DNA from: Brucella gallinifaecis
GTDB taxonomy: Bacteria; Pseudomonadota; Alphaproteobacteria; Rhizobiales; Rhizobiaceae
Length of the DNA: 64,000 nt
Assembly (NCBI RefSeq): GCF_006476605.1
Contig: NZ_ML636802.1
Coordinates: 1-64,000, forward strand
Direction: 5' to 3'
The notes under the pieces were generated by a model. That model was not told where the DNA came from and did not search any database. It saw nothing but the letters and a program-made list of their open reading frames with translations. A program made the position numbers and the translations under genes. Numbering within the stretch: the stretch's first letter is position 1; every line of letters begins with the position of its first letter. Below, one piece after another: positions 45,640 to 55,062 of this stretch.

Positions 45640-45765
45640 GCAGCGAACGGCTCCAAATAACTCCTGAAATGACAAAAGGACCACAGGGTTAGAGCACGGC
45701 TAAATTATGGCTTCTGTGGCCGCAATTCAGCAAAAATTGCAAGACAATGGCTCAAGTTAAATTGA

Positions 45766-46686
45766 TCAGCTGTTGCTGCGTGCCTTGCGATGTGCCGACA
45801 AAGACGACCATGTATAGATGATCAGGCCTGCCCAGATCAGCACAAAAGCCACCAGTTGCGCATGTGAAAATGGCTCATGGAAAATGAAAATTGCAAAAAT
45901 GAACAGCAATGTCGGTGTTAAATACTGCATAAGCCCCAGCGTTGTATAACGCAAAAGCTTGGCACCTCCCGCATAGAGAATGAGCGGAATGGCGGTGAAA
46001 GGTCCTGCAAGCAGGAGCAGTGAAATATCCGACGCCGCACCTGAGAAAAAATGGTCCTGACCATTCACCAGCAACCAGATAACGTAACCGATCGCAGGCA
46101 CCGAAAGAATAACAACTTCAAGCGTGAACCCCTGCAAAGGCGGCATAGGCAATGATTTGCGGAAAAACCCATAGAGGCCGAATGTTACCGGCAGAACCAG
46201 AGACACCCATGGCAGGCCGCCGGCATTGAATGTCAGCACGAGAACTGCTGTAAAAGCAAAGCCGACCGCAACATATTGCACTTTCGTCAACCGTTCGCCT
46301 AGAAACAGACCGCCCAGCACCACGTTGAATAGCGGATTTATATAATAGCCAAGGGCTGCGCCGATAATCTGATCATGGGCAACTGCCCACACATAAACGG
46401 ACCAGTTGATTGTTATCAGTGCCGCAGTCAGTGCTGCCATCGCCAACATGCGCGGCTTGCGCAAAGCGTTGAGAACCGAGCGAAACTGCCCGATAAGCAC
46501 CAGCAAAACAGCTGCAACCGGCACCGACCAGATCACGCGATGCGCAACGATTTCAAGTGCGGGTAAATGCGATAAAGCCTTGAGATAAAAAGGCAAAACA
46601 GCCCAAAGACCATAAGCACCCATAGCCATTAAAAAGCCACGACTTCCGTCTGAAAGCTGGCTTCCAGATAAGGTTTGCTCGGTCAT
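45766..46686 (-). CDS. rarD: EamA-family transporter RarD
   Basis: 306 residues with about ten transmembrane helices. RarD marks are GFLMAMGAYGLWAVLPFYLKAL, the conserved EIVAHRVIWSVP loop after helix 1, NWSVYVWAVAHDQIIGAALGYYINPLF and FLGERLTKVQYVAVGFA. E. coli RarD is linked to chloramphenicol sensitivity, but the substrate is unknown. It begins 15 nt after the cimA terminator, so it needs its own promoter or read-through. Confidence 0.92.
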   Translation of the reverse strand: MTEQTLSGSQLSDGSRGFLMAMGAYGLWAVLPFYLKALSHLPALEIVAHRVIWSVPVAAVLLVLIGQFRSVLNALRKPRMLAMAALTAALITINWSVYVWAVAHDQIIGAALGYYINPLFNVVLGGLFLGERLTKVQYVAVGFAFTAVLVLTFNAGGLPWVSLVLPVTFGLYGFFRKSLPMPPLQGFTLEVVILSVPAIGYVIWLLVNGQDHFFSGAASDISLLLLAGPFTAIPLILYAGGAKLLRYTTLGLMQYLTPTLLFIFAIFIFHEPFSHAQLVAFVLIWAGLIIYTWSSLSAHRKARSNS

Positions 46687-46701
46687 TTTTATCTCCGCAT
46701 C

Positions 46702-46732
46702 AAAAAATCATTCGGAAAAGAGAATGATTTTT
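46702..46732 (-). terminator. Intrinsic terminator of cimA
   Basis: On the minus strand AAAAATCATTC (46732-46722) pairs perfectly with GAATGATTTTT (46713-46703) around an 8-nt loop, and the T-run extends into a sixth T. It lies about 90 nt after the cimA stop and just before rarD. Confidence 0.85.
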
Positions 46733-46822
46733 CCGAGCTGATAAGACTGCTATGCGCCGATCAATCCATAAAATCCATTCAATTAAACTGATCAAAGCAT
46801 CAATCTGCGTGAATGAAGACGC

Positions 46823-48436
46823 TTATTCAGCAGCCACAAGTCCCGCAAGGGAACGATTCTTCATCAGCTTGTAATTGACTGAATCCATCAAAGCCTGAAA
46901 CGATGCGTCGATGATATTGTCGGAAACGCCGACCGTACGCCAGCGTGCGCCGGTTGCATCACCCGATTCGATCAAAACACGGGTAATTGCCGCGGTCCCG
47001 CCATTGAGAATACGCACCTTGAAATCCAGCAGTTCAAGATCCTCGATCTCATCCTGATAACGCCCCAGATCCTTGCGCAGCGCAATATCAAGAGCATTGA
47101 CCGGTCCCTGCCCTTCTGCAACTGACATATGCATCTCGCCATCAACTTCGACCTTCACCACGGCTTCAGACACAGTTCTTAATGAGCCATTGGCATCGAA
47201 GCGGCGCTCGACAAGGCAGCGAAAAGAATCGACCTTGAAGAATTCCGGCTGCGGATTGAGCATCGCTCTCGCCATAAGCTCAAAACTCGCATCCGCCCCT
47301 TCATAGGCATAGCCTTCCGCTTCACGCTCTTTCACCAACGAAATCAGCGCATCAAGCCGGGCATCATTTTTGGCGACCCGAATACCGCGGCGTTCCAGTT
47401 CAGCGATGAAGTTCGATTTGCCTCCCTGATCCGACACCATGACACGACGACGATTGCCAACCGTTTCCGGCGGGACGTGCTCATAGGTCTGTGGGTCTTT
47501 AAGCAGTGCCGAGGCGTGAATGCCTGCCTTGGTCGCAAAAGCGGATGTACCTGTGTAAGGCGCCTGCTCTGTGGGCGAACGGTTGAGAATATCATCAAAA
47601 GCACGTGAGATGCGGGTAATGGCTTTCAGCGCATCCGGCTTTATACCAAGTTCAAAACGGTCAGACCAATAAGGCTTCAAAGCCAGTGTCGGAATAAGAG
47701 AGACAAGGTTTGCATTGCCGCATCGTTCGCCAATTCCGTTCAACGTTCCCTGAATATGGCGCACACCGGCATCAATTGCAGCAAGCGTAACCGCAACTGC
47801 CTGTTCGGTATCATTATGGGCATGAATACCAAGGTTTTCACCGGGAACCACGGCCTTGACCGCGGCGATAATCGCTTCAACTTCAGATGGCTGCGTGCCG
47901 CCATTGGTATCGCACAACACAACCCAGCGTGCACCGGCTTCGTAGGCAGCTTTTACACAGGCCAATGCATAATCCGGATTGGCTTTATATCCGTCGAAAA
48001 AATGTTCACAATCGACCAGCGCTTCACGTCCAGCCCCACAAACAGCTGTCACAGAAGCGGTAATGGATTCCAGATTTTCTTCATTGCTGCAACCAAGTGC
48101 TACCCGCACATGATAGTCCCAGCTTTTGGCAACAAAACAGACTGCATCACTTGACGCCTGCAAAAGTGCTGTCAGTCCCGGATCATTTGAAGCCGAGACG
48201 CCAGCACGTTTTGTCATGCCAAAGGCTGCAAATTTTGCATGAGACGTCTGTCGCTTTTGAAAGAATGCGGTATCGGTTGGATTAGCACCCGGATAACCGC
48301 CTTCAACATAGTCTACACCCAGTTCTTCAAGCAAAATGACAATCGCTTTTTTGTCTTCGACAGAGAAATCAACGCCCGGGGTTTGTTGTCCATCCCGCAA
48401 CGTCGTGTCGTAGATATAGATGCGTTCGCGTGCCAT
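46823..48436 (-). CDS. cimA: Citramalate synthase CimA
   Basis: 537 residues. The HMGL-like catalytic domain starts YIYDTTLRDGQQTPGVDFSVEDK. Metal ligands lie in LGIHAHNDTEQAVA, and SAFATKAGIHASAL follows. A C-terminal LeuA-type allosteric domain spans about 390-520. The pattern GYPGANPTD and WDYHVRVALGCSNEEN separates CimA from isopropylmalate synthase. It condenses pyruvate and acetyl-CoA to (R)-citramalate for isoleucine synthesis. It is the last gene of the cysS-GFA-cimA run. Confidence 0.92.
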   Translation of the reverse strand: MARERIYIYDTTLRDGQQTPGVDFSVEDKKAIVILLEELGVDYVEGGYPGANPTDTAFFQKRQTSHAKFAAFGMTKRAGVSASNDPGLTALLQASSDAVCFVAKSWDYHVRVALGCSNEENLESITASVTAVCGAGREALVDCEHFFDGYKANPDYALACVKAAYEAGARWVVLCDTNGGTQPSEVEAIIAAVKAVVPGENLGIHAHNDTEQAVAVTLAAIDAGVRHIQGTLNGIGERCGNANLVSLIPTLALKPYWSDRFELGIKPDALKAITRISRAFDDILNRSPTEQAPYTGTSAFATKAGIHASALLKDPQTYEHVPPETVGNRRRVMVSDQGGKSNFIAELERRGIRVAKNDARLDALISLVKEREAEGYAYEGADASFELMARAMLNPQPEFFKVDSFRCLVERRFDANGSLRTVSEAVVKVEVDGEMHMSVAEGQGPVNALDIALRKDLGRYQDEIEDLELLDFKVRILNGGTAAITRVLIESGDATGARWRTVGVSDNIIDASFQALMDSVNYKLMKNRSLAGLVAAE

Positions 48437-48482
48437 TTTGCCTGCCTGTCGGTGGGTGTATGCCGTTATAATTTATCGATTT

Positions 48483-48953
48483 TCAGTTTTCAGTATCGTG
48501 GTCGGGGTGCTGATAGGACACCATGGTTCTTACAAACTCAATACTTTCCGGATCTCGTTCGGTCTCGAAACCGGGCAGTTTTGCGAGGTCATCGACATAG
48601 GGAAGCTTGACTTCGACACCCCATTGCACTGTCGGCTCAATTTCCTCCGGTGCATCGAAAGCACCTATGGAAAGCGCCACACCATCCGGTGCTTCATAGG
48701 TGAGCGGAGTTCCGCATTGAGGACAGAACCCACGCTTGACGTGATTGGAGGACTGAAAACGCTTCGGCTCGTCTCGGGTCCAGATGAGTTTTGCTTCACC
48801 CACTGAGACCAATGGTGCATAGAAATTGCCAAAGGCCTTCTGGCACATACGGCAATGACAGATCGAAGCCGACCCGAGTGCGCCTTCAACCCGAAAGCGC
48901 ACCGCACCACACTGGCATCCACCGCTATAGAGTGGCTTGTTATCAAACGTCAT
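48483..48953 (-). CDS. GFA (glutathione-dependent formaldehyde-activating)-family zinc protein
   Basis: 156 residues from the ATG at 48953, preceded by GGGAGGAC. The zinc-binding Cys pattern is clear: GGCQCGAVRFRV, ICHCRMCQKAFG and GFCPQCGTPL. These build the CENP-V/GFA fold. Members often act on glutathione adducts, but most are uncharacterised. It follows cysS by 26 nt and precedes cimA by 46 nt. Confidence 0.92.
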   Translation of the reverse strand: MTFDNKPLYSGGCQCGAVRFRVEGALGSASICHCRMCQKAFGNFYAPLVSVGEAKLIWTRDEPKRFQSSNHVKRGFCPQCGTPLTYEAPDGVALSIGAFDAPEEIEPTVQWGVEVKLPYVDDLAKLPGFETERDPESIEFVRTMVSYQHPDHDTEN

Positions 48954-48979
48954 GGCGTCCTCCCTACTCCATAAGCTTA

Positions 48980-50497
48980 CTAGCTTACCACATCCCATGT
49001 TGTGATGCGTTCGCCGGTATCCGGGTCCTTGCCATCCTTCAATTGCACGCCCTGCGCCAGAAGATCATCACGGATGCGATCTGCTTCAGCCCAGTTCTTA
49101 TTGGCAATCAAATGCAGACGCTGAGCAATCAATGCCTCAATGGCAGCCGTATCAACATTCGCCTTAGCAAAGACAGGCACATCCTGCTCTGTCACAAAAT
49201 ATGGATCAAGCAGGCCCAGCAAGGCCATGCCCTCACCCAAAGCGTCAATGTCTTTGGCCTTGAACGCCTTGCGCAATACAGTGATTGCAGACCATGTATT
49301 GATATCGTCTGACAATGCTTCAACCACTTCATCAACCGACGAAAGGTGAGAGGGCGCGGCAAAACCTGCATCACGAAGCAAACCATACCAGCGATACAGC
49401 TCTTCCGCAGACTCTGCCAGACGTTGTGCCGTCCAGTTGATCGGCTCACGATAATGCGTTTGCAGCATTGAAAAACGCGCAACCAGGCCAACCCAGCGAT
49501 CACGAGCCTCCTTGTCATCCCAAGCTCCAAGCTGTGGAAGACCTGCATTGAGCACATCGCGAATGGTTATGAAGTTGCCAAGAGACTTCGACATCTTCTG
49601 TCCTTCGACCTGCAAAAAGCCGTTATGCATCCAGATGCTCGCCATATGCTCGGTTCCAAATGCGCAGCATGACTGTGCAATCTCGTTCTCATGATGCGGA
49701 AAAACGAGATCAATTCCGCCACCATGAATATCAAACTGATTCTTCAACGGATCATCACATTTCAGACCCCCGCCAAAGGGCTCAAGCAATTTGGCCATCG
49801 ACATGGCAGAGCACTCGATATGCCAACCCGGGCGACCGAGCGTTTTGATACCCGCAGGGGACGTCCATCCCGGCTCGCCTTCCTTGGAAGGCTTCCACAA
49901 CACAAAATCCATTTCATCGCGCTTATAGGAAGCCACATCGACACGGGCACCGGCCAGCATTTCATCCAGTGAACGCCGTGCCAGCGAGCCATAACGCGGA
50001 CCTTTGAGCGCATTCATCGTTGAAGGGGAAAACAGCACATGATCGTCGGCAACATAAGCCACGCCCTTTTGCACGAGCCGCTCAATTAATGCACGCATCT
50101 CATCCAGATGCTCAGTCGCACGCGGCTGCACGCTTGGCTGCAAATTGCCAAGAGCGGTCACATCGGCCTGAAACTGGGCATTGGTGCTTTCCGTGACACG
50201 GCGGATTGCCTCGTTGAAAGGCAAGTCCGGGTAATCACGAACAGCACGCGCGTTGATCTTGTCATCAACATCCGTGATGTTGCGGGCATAGGTGACTTTT
50301 TCTGCCCCATAAATATGACGAAGCAGCCGGAAAAGAACGTCAAAGACAATGACCGGACGCGCATTGCCAATATGGGCATAGTCATAAACGGTCGGGCCGC
50401 AGACATACATGCGCACATTGTCCACATCGATAGGAGTAAACACCTCCTTTGTGCGGCTGGCAGTGTTGTAGAGACGAAGTTGCGGCGCATCAGCCAT
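48980..50497 (-). CDS. cysS: Cysteinyl-tRNA synthetase CysS
   Basis: 505 residues from the ATG at 50497 ([20 protein letters not shown]). It carries [18 protein letters not shown], containing the zinc Cys and a HIGN signature, then WHIECSAMS and [18 protein letters not shown], followed by the KMSKSLGN loop. The C-terminal part matches class Ia DALR and anticodon regions. It charges tRNA-Cys. It is the first gene of the run with the GFA protein and cimA. Confidence 0.96.
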   Translation of the reverse strand: MADAPQLRLYNTASRTKEVFTPIDVDNVRMYVCGPTVYDYAHIGNARPVIVFDVLFRLLRHIYGAEKVTYARNITDVDDKINARAVRDYPDLPFNEAIRRVTESTNAQFQADVTALGNLQPSVQPRATEHLDEMRALIERLVQKGVAYVADDHVLFSPSTMNALKGPRYGSLARRSLDEMLAGARVDVASYKRDEMDFVLWKPSKEGEPGWTSPAGIKTLGRPGWHIECSAMSMAKLLEPFGGGLKCDDPLKNQFDIHGGGIDLVFPHHENEIAQSCCAFGTEHMASIWMHNGFLQVEGQKMSKSLGNFITIRDVLNAGLPQLGAWDDKEARDRWVGLVARFSMLQTHYREPINWTAQRLAESAEELYRWYGLLRDAGFAAPSHLSSVDEVVEALSDDINTWSAITVLRKAFKAKDIDALGEGMALLGLLDPYFVTEQDVPVFAKANVDTAAIEALIAQRLHLIANKNWAEADRIRDDLLAQGVQLKDGKDPDTGERITTWDVVS

Positions 50498-50612
50498 AGT
50501 AATTCCCCAAAAGATCTGAAAAGACGGGCACGAAAGACCACAGCCATCTGGCCGGGGCGTTATCATCCTGTCTTATTTTAGGGGAGACGAAAACGGCCGG
50601 GCCAGCAGGCTG

Positions 50613-50663
50613 CTAGCCAATAATAATCGAACCGGTACAAATGATCGTGGTCGGCGTTTTCAT
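50613..50663 (-). CDS. Possible 16-codon micro-ORF
   Basis: MKTPTTIICTGSIIIG then TAG, with AAGGAT about 11 nt upstream. The hydrophobic run resembles the start of a small membrane protein. It sits between cysS and the miniature element. The surrounding segment (50498-50783) has no other gene. Short length makes chance likely. Confidence 0.15.
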   Translation of the reverse strand: MKTPTTIICTGSIIIG

Positions 50664-50783
50664 GACATCACTTATCCTTATGACAAGCATTACAGTCAAG
50701 AGGCTTGCATCAAAAACGCTGTGACATTTCCGACACTTTAAACAGCATGGATCAAGATTAACCGGGATTCCTCAGAACCGGCC

Positions 50784-51067
50784 TTAGGGTCAGGACTCAT
50801 CAATTTAACGGGAATGGTGTGAGGCCATCCGTTCGGATATGAGAAGGAAAGGCGATGGAAATGTGGTTCATTTTCAAGCTTTTCCGACGAAGTAGGCCGG
50901 GCGGATGGACCACATCCTTCGGACATCGAAATGACTTGACGATCTGCTGCGTCAAGCCGTTCAACCGGGGGAACCACCCCGGTCCTCACGTCTCTCGCTT
51001 TGAATACTTGGGCATATCTGGTCATTTCAGATGCCATTCTCATCAAATTAATGGGTCCTGACCCTAA
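50784..51067. mobile_element. 284-bp miniature inverted-repeat transposable element (MITE-like)
   Basis: The ends are perfect 13-bp inverted repeats (TTAGGGTCAGGAC at 50784-50796; GTCCTGACCCTAA at 51055-51067). Similarity continues inward to about 32 bp with a few mismatches (to GAATGG / CCATTC). No transposase is present. A minus-strand open frame spans the whole element and both ends, and I read it as fortuitous. The element lies in the gap between cysS and the 55-aa gene. Its parent insertion-sequence family is not identified. Confidence 0.75.
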
Positions 51068-51131
51068 ACAGCCTTCATTCCGTCCCAATCAGTCACACAA
51101 TAGTGGGGGTAGATTGGAAGAGGATAGACCA

Positions 51132-51299
51132 ATGTCTAAAAATGAACTGCAATCACGACAAGAAAAACTTATTGACCAATATCGTGAAATTGGACCAGCC
51201 GTTCTGGTTGCAGCCTTGATGAGCAAGAATTCACGTATCGGCGCAGTCCGCCGCCACAATAATAGCAATTCAATCCTAGCTGTTAAACAGACGGACTAA
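51132..51299 (+). CDS. Small conserved-looking cytoplasmic protein (55 aa)
   Basis: ATG at 51132 with AGAGGAT about 5 nt upstream. The product starts MSKNELQSRQEKLIDQYREIG and continues PAVLVAALMSKNSRIGAVRR. It is charged and probably helical, with no membrane span or signal. The function is unknown. Its 3' end overlaps the convergent LysE gene by 24 bp. It begins only 64 bp from the miniature element, which may carry its promoter. Confidence 0.6.
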   Translation: MSKNELQSRQEKLIDQYREIGPAVLVAALMSKNSRIGAVRRHNNSNSILAVKQTD

Positions 51300-51890
51300 C
51301 AGGCTCAGACCGATCAGCGTCATAACAGCGCCGATGATACAGTCCAGCACACGCCAGGCAGCCGGTTTTGCAAAAATTGGCTGCAACAGCCGCGCACCAT
51401 AACCAAGTGCAAAAAACCATATGAATGATGCAAGGACCGCACCGGTACCATATGCCATACGGGCATGATCATGATAGCGAGCCGAGAGGCTTCCCAGCAA
51501 TATGACCGTATCCAGATAGACATGCGGATTGAGAAATGTCAGCGCCAGACAAGTGGCCACTGCCGCTTTGAGGCTGACACTGCCACTTGATTGCACCTGC
51601 ATTGCTTCGGGATGAAATGCACGGCGAAAAGCAACAGACGCATACCAGAACAGGAAAGCGGCTCCTGCAATTGTCACAAATGAAATCAGCCCGGGTGATT
51701 GGGCGATCAGGGTTCCGAGCCCCGCAACACCCGCAATGATCAAAATTGCATCCGATAGTGCGCAAATAAGACAGAGAATAAAAACATGTTGCCGCAACAA
51801 GCCCTGCCGCAGAATGAATGCGTTTTGTGCTCCTATCGCGATAATGAGAGATGCACCAAGGAAAAACCCTGAAAAAGCTGCTGATAACAC
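51276..51890 (-). CDS. LysE/ArgO-family amino-acid exporter
   Basis: 204 residues with about six transmembrane helices. The family start FFLGASLIIAIGAQNAFILRQGL and the conserved TFLNPHVYLDTVILLGSLSA are both present, which points to the ArgO/LysE branch rather than RhtB. It exports basic amino acids such as arginine or lysine from the cytoplasm. No adjacent LysR-type regulator is seen. Confidence 0.92.
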   Translation of the reverse strand: MLSAAFSGFFLGASLIIAIGAQNAFILRQGLLRQHVFILCLICALSDAILIIAGVAGLGTLIAQSPGLISFVTIAGAAFLFWYASVAFRRAFHPEAMQVQSSGSVSLKAAVATCLALTFLNPHVYLDTVILLGSLSARYHDHARMAYGTGAVLASFIWFFALGYGARLLQPIFAKPAAWRVLDCIIGAVMTLIGLSLLVRLFNS

Positions 51891-51911
51891 TTCATCTTCC
51901 TGAATATAAAG

Positions 51912-52691
51912 TCAAAACATAGAAAGCTGATCACCAGAATCATTATCTGTATCAACCTTCTTCTTGCTTTTTCTGCCGGGCCGGGCAACATCCAAAACCG
52001 GCTCTACGCGCGTTTGTATATCCGGCGAAGTATTGGCAACTTTATTGACCTTATCCGATATCGGAATGACTTCGAAAAAATCATCCTGAACCGGCTGCAT
52101 AATATCGACGACTTCTCGTGGGAGCACGCTTTTACAATCAAGCCAACGGGCATAATCCTCAGGTTTGACCACCACAGGCATGCGCTCGTGGATAGAACGC
52201 AGAAGCCCGTTTGCACCTGTTGTCAGAATGCCCGCTGTATCGATTTGCGATCCGTCTGCACTGCTCCATGTTTCAACCAGTGCACCAAGGGCGACAATGC
52301 CGCCATTGCGCGGTCTGACCCAGTAAGCCTGCACCTTGTTCTTTCCCTCTCGTCGCCATTCATAAAAGCCGGATACGGGAATCAATGCACGCCGATGATT
52401 AAGTGCAGCACGAAAAGAGTTTTTCTCAGCAGCCGTTTCAGAGCGAATGTTAAAAACAAGATTCCAGTCATTGGGATCTTTCACCCATGACGGTATGAAA
52501 CCCCAGCGTACCAACATGCCAATTCGATCAGGCCTGTTGCTTCCCGGTAGTGGTGTTTCGCCTGCAAGGATAGAAAGTATCGGCTGGGTTGGTGCAATAT
52601 TGTAGCGTGGAGGAAAATCCTCCCCAATCATTGCACCGAGCAAGGCTTCAACTTCTTCGCAGCTGGCAGTCAGAGAAAATCGTCCACACAT
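51912..52691 (-). CDS. SOS response-associated peptidase (SRAP/YedK, HMCES-like)
   Basis: 259 residues starting MCGRFSLTASCEEVEALL, with the catalytic Cys2 exposed after Met removal. It carries PRYNIAPTQPILSI, WGFIPSWVKD, the FNIRSETA motif, PVSGFYEWRR with the active-site Glu, and HERMPVVVKPEDYARWL with the active-site His. SRAP proteins form stable crosslinks with abasic sites in single-stranded DNA to protect them. It is divergent from the NUDIX gene. The C-terminal ~30 residues are Lys-rich. Confidence 0.94.
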   Translation of the reverse strand: MCGRFSLTASCEEVEALLGAMIGEDFPPRYNIAPTQPILSILAGETPLPGSNRPDRIGMLVRWGFIPSWVKDPNDWNLVFNIRSETAAEKNSFRAALNHRRALIPVSGFYEWRREGKNKVQAYWVRPRNGGIVALGALVETWSSADGSQIDTAGILTTGANGLLRSIHERMPVVVKPEDYARWLDCKSVLPREVVDIMQPVQDDFFEVIPISDKVNKVANTSPDIQTRVEPVLDVARPGRKSKKKVDTDNDSGDQLSMF

Positions 52692-52773
52692 GGGGCCATG
52701 TTCAGACTTTTGCGTTAACCGTCAAGTGGGCTTTAGTGTTGCCAAATGCGGATTGTCGGATCATAGCTTGTCT

Positions 52774-53232
52774 ATGGTTACAATTCCGGTCATTCCTGTC
52801 CCTGTTCAGATACACGGGGTTTCTCTTATCTGCCGTCGCGATGGCCGTTTTCTTCTGGTCGAACGCGGTAAGGAGCCGTGGAAAGGCTGGCTGGCATTTC
52901 CGGGCGGCAGTATCGAAATGGGCGAAACGCCGGAAGAAGCAGCTCATCGCGAACTGAAAGAGGAAACGGCACTTGATGCCGGTTCGCTCCGCCACGTTAT
53001 TACGGTTGATCTGGCGCTTGAAGGCAAGGTTTACGCAAAAAGCTATTTCCTGTCCGTCTATCGTGCATTTGATATTTCCGGCGTGGAACAGGCAGGCGAT
53101 GATGCAGCCGCAATTCACTGGTTGAACATCGACGAAATGGCCCATGCAAATGTAACGGACAGTACTCTAGACGTGGCGCGGTCGGTTGCAAAAATTGAAG
53201 ACAGTACAGAGCTGAAGTCCATATCGCCTTGA
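52774..53232 (+). CDS. NUDIX hydrolase
   Basis: 152 residues from the ATG at 52774 (MVTIPVIPVPVQIHGVSLIC). The NUDIX box is intact at about 45-67: GGSIEMGETPEEAAHRELKEE matches G-x5-E-x7-R-E-x2-E-E. It probably hydrolyses a nucleoside diphosphate derivative, possibly ADP-ribose-like, but the substrate is not determinable. It lies 82 nt from the SRAP gene, divergently, and 50 nt before the TIGR02301 gene. Confidence 0.92.
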   Translation: MVTIPVIPVPVQIHGVSLICRRDGRFLLVERGKEPWKGWLAFPGGSIEMGETPEEAAHRELKEETALDAGSLRHVITVDLALEGKVYAKSYFLSVYRAFDISGVEQAGDDAAAIHWLNIDEMAHANVTDSTLDVARSVAKIEDSTELKSISP

Positions 53233-53282
53233 ACTGGTCCCTATTCCTGGTCAGGAGTTTTTTTCATTCACAGGGGCGTATA

Positions 53283-53657
53283 ATGCAGGGAAAGCAATTC
53301 TCCATATGGGCTATAGCAATCTGGCTGAGCGTTTGCTCCCCGGCCTTTTCTGCTCAAAACTCTCCTTATGAAGGCAAGATGCTCAGAATTGCGGAGGTAC
53401 TCGGCTCTCTTCACTATCTGCGCAACCTTTGCGGAGAAACCAGCAATGAATGGCGGGAGCATATGGATGCCATTATTGCTGCCGAAAAGCCCGATGAAGC
53501 CGAGCGGGTACGCCTTGTTTCCAGCTTCAACCATGGATACCGCGCCTTCAGCGACAATTATGCCCGCTGCACGCCATCTGCCCTTGCGGCGATTGAGCGC
53601 TACATGAAAGAGGGAGAAAACTTGTCGAATGAACTTATAATGCGCTATGGAAATTAA
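53283..53657 (+). CDS. Secreted TIGR02301-family protein
   Basis: 124 residues from the ATG at 53283, preceded by AGGGG. The signal peptide (about 1-23) ends PAFSAQ. The mature helical domain has SPYEGKMLRIAEVLGSLHYLRNLCGE, then SSFNHGYRAFSDNYARCTPSA and IERYMKEGENLSNELIMRYGN. Two Cys could form a disulfide. The family is restricted mainly to alphaproteobacteria and its function is unknown. Confidence 0.85.
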   Translation: MQGKQFSIWAIAIWLSVCSPAFSAQNSPYEGKMLRIAEVLGSLHYLRNLCGETSNEWREHMDAIIAAEKPDEAERVRLVSSFNHGYRAFSDNYARCTPSALAAIERYMKEGENLSNELIMRYGN

Positions 53658-53791
53658 CCAATTATTCAGTCTTGTGCGTATGGGCAGAAATTGCCTCATT
53701 CAAATCCATTTGAATCTGTTAACACTGTCTTAAAAGTGACAATCAGGCTGCAAGCGATGCAGCAAGAAGGGCGCAAGCCAGGATGAAATCT

Positions 53792-54049
53792 ATGGAACAT
53801 ATGCCAGCCGATCTGGACGAGATGATCGCCCGCGAAAAGAAGCTCGTGGCGATAGAGTACCAGAACGAAGCCTGGGCGGATGGCATCTCCGAAGGCATAG
53901 AACCTGAAATATTGGCTGAAGCAGCTTTTACGACTGCTTTGACCGAACTCATGCGTTCGACAGGCGAAGACAGCGCACTCGATCTTATTGAAAAAATGCG
54001 CGAACAGATTATTGCCGGTACATTTCTGCAAAACCGTGTTCTTCAATAG
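53792..54049 (+). CDS. Small acidic protein of unknown function (85 aa)
   Basis: The ATG at 53792 is preferred because AGGA lies 9 nt upstream; the ATG at 53783 directly abuts that site. The product is acidic and helical (PADLDEMIAREKKLVAIEYQ, EAWADGISEGIEPEILAEAA) with no signal or Cys. No family is recognised. Its stop overlaps the convergent GlxA-family gene by 7 bp. Confidence 0.65.
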   Translation: MEHMPADLDEMIAREKKLVAIEYQNEAWADGISEGIEPEILAEAAFTTALTELMRSTGEDSALDLIEKMREQIIAGTFLQNRVLQ

Positions 54050-55062
54050 GCAATATGATCTGTCGCAAATCCACGCATGTGACTGGGTGGAGTGTCATAT
54101 ATCCGCTCCCACACTCTGCGGAATTGTCTGGCTGATGCGAACCCTGCTCGCGCAGCAATATTCTCCATATCGAGAGTTGAATTCAGCAGCATTTCGCGAG
54201 CAAGGCATATTTTCAGCCGATTGGCATAATCTGTAACGCTCATGCCTGTATGTTCATTGAACAGGCGTGAAAGATTACGCGGGCTTGCCCCGCTAGCCTC
54301 TGCGAGTTTCTCAACAGACCAATTTTCAGCCGGATTTGCAGCCACAGCATCCTGCGCACGATGCACCACAGGATGCATGTGATTGCGGCCTTCAAGCCAC
54401 GGCGAAAGCTGCGGATCGCCACCGCTGCGACGCAGATAAACCACAAGATAACGCGCCACTGACAAAGCCAATGCATGCCCTGCCATCCCGGCCAGAATAT
54501 GCAACATCAAATCAATGCCAGCAGTAATGCCCGCACTGGTCAGCCTGTCGCGATCCTCAACAAACAAACGATTTTGCAATACACGCGCCGTCGGTGCGAG
54601 CCGGTGCAGCTCATCAATCGCCATATGATGCGTGGTGCAGTCATAGCCCTCAAGCAAACCCGCGCGTGCTGCCAGAAGTGCACCAGAGCAGATTGAGACC
54701 AATTTGATACCCGGACGCATCGTACGGCGCATCCAGCTCACGATTCGCGTTTCAAGCACTATATCTTCGTCGCGATTAGCCACAGCGGACCCAAGCGGGA
54801 TGTCAGCCGAGCCGGATATCACCACCAGCGCATCATCGGGCAGGTAATCAGGCAGAGGCTCAATATTGGCAAGTTTCAGGCCGATAGAACTGAGCGTCGT
54901 TTCGGAAGGCCCGATAAACGTCACTTCAAACTGCACCCTGTTTTGCTCCAGATTGGCCTTGCGCAAAACCTCCATCGGCCCCGCCACGTCAAGCAGAAGC
55001 GTGCGCGGCGGGATGACAACAAAGACCCGGACAGTTTTATGGCTGTCGGCAGTTTGGTTCAT
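54043..55062 (-). CDS. GlxA-family (DJ-1/PfpI + AraC) transcriptional regulator
   Basis: 339 residues. The N-terminal DJ-1/PfpI-like domain (about 10-190) has VFVVIPPRTLLLDVAGPMEVLR and the nucleophile-elbow-like SICSGALLAARAGLL. The C-terminal AraC-type double HTH (about 235-330) has LAEASGASPRNLSRLFNEHTGM and IAARAGFASARQFRRVWERI. The start overlaps the stop of the upstream hydrolase by 4 nt, so the two form one operon and the regulator probably controls it. Confidence 0.92.
   Translation of the reverse strand: MNQTADSHKTVRVFVVIPPRTLLLDVAGPMEVLRKANLEQNRVQFEVTFIGPSETTLSSIGLKLANIEPLPDYLPDDALVVISGSADIPLGSAVANRDEDIVLETRIVSWMRRTMRPGIKLVSICSGALLAARAGLLEGYDCTTHHMAIDELHRLAPTARVLQNRLFVEDRDRLTSAGITAGIDLMLHILAGMAGHALALSVARYLVVYLRRSGGDPQLSPWLEGRNHMHPVVHRAQDAVAANPAENWSVEKLAEASGASPRNLSRLFNEHTGMSVTDYANRLKICLAREMLLNSTLDMENIAARAGFASARQFRRVWERIYDTPPSHMRGFATDHIAY

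Noticed and set aside
50738-51088. 116-codon minus-strand open frame over the inverted-repeat element
   Set aside because: It reads through both inverted-repeat ends and beyond, and has no ribosome-binding site or domain. It is best explained as a by-product of the element.
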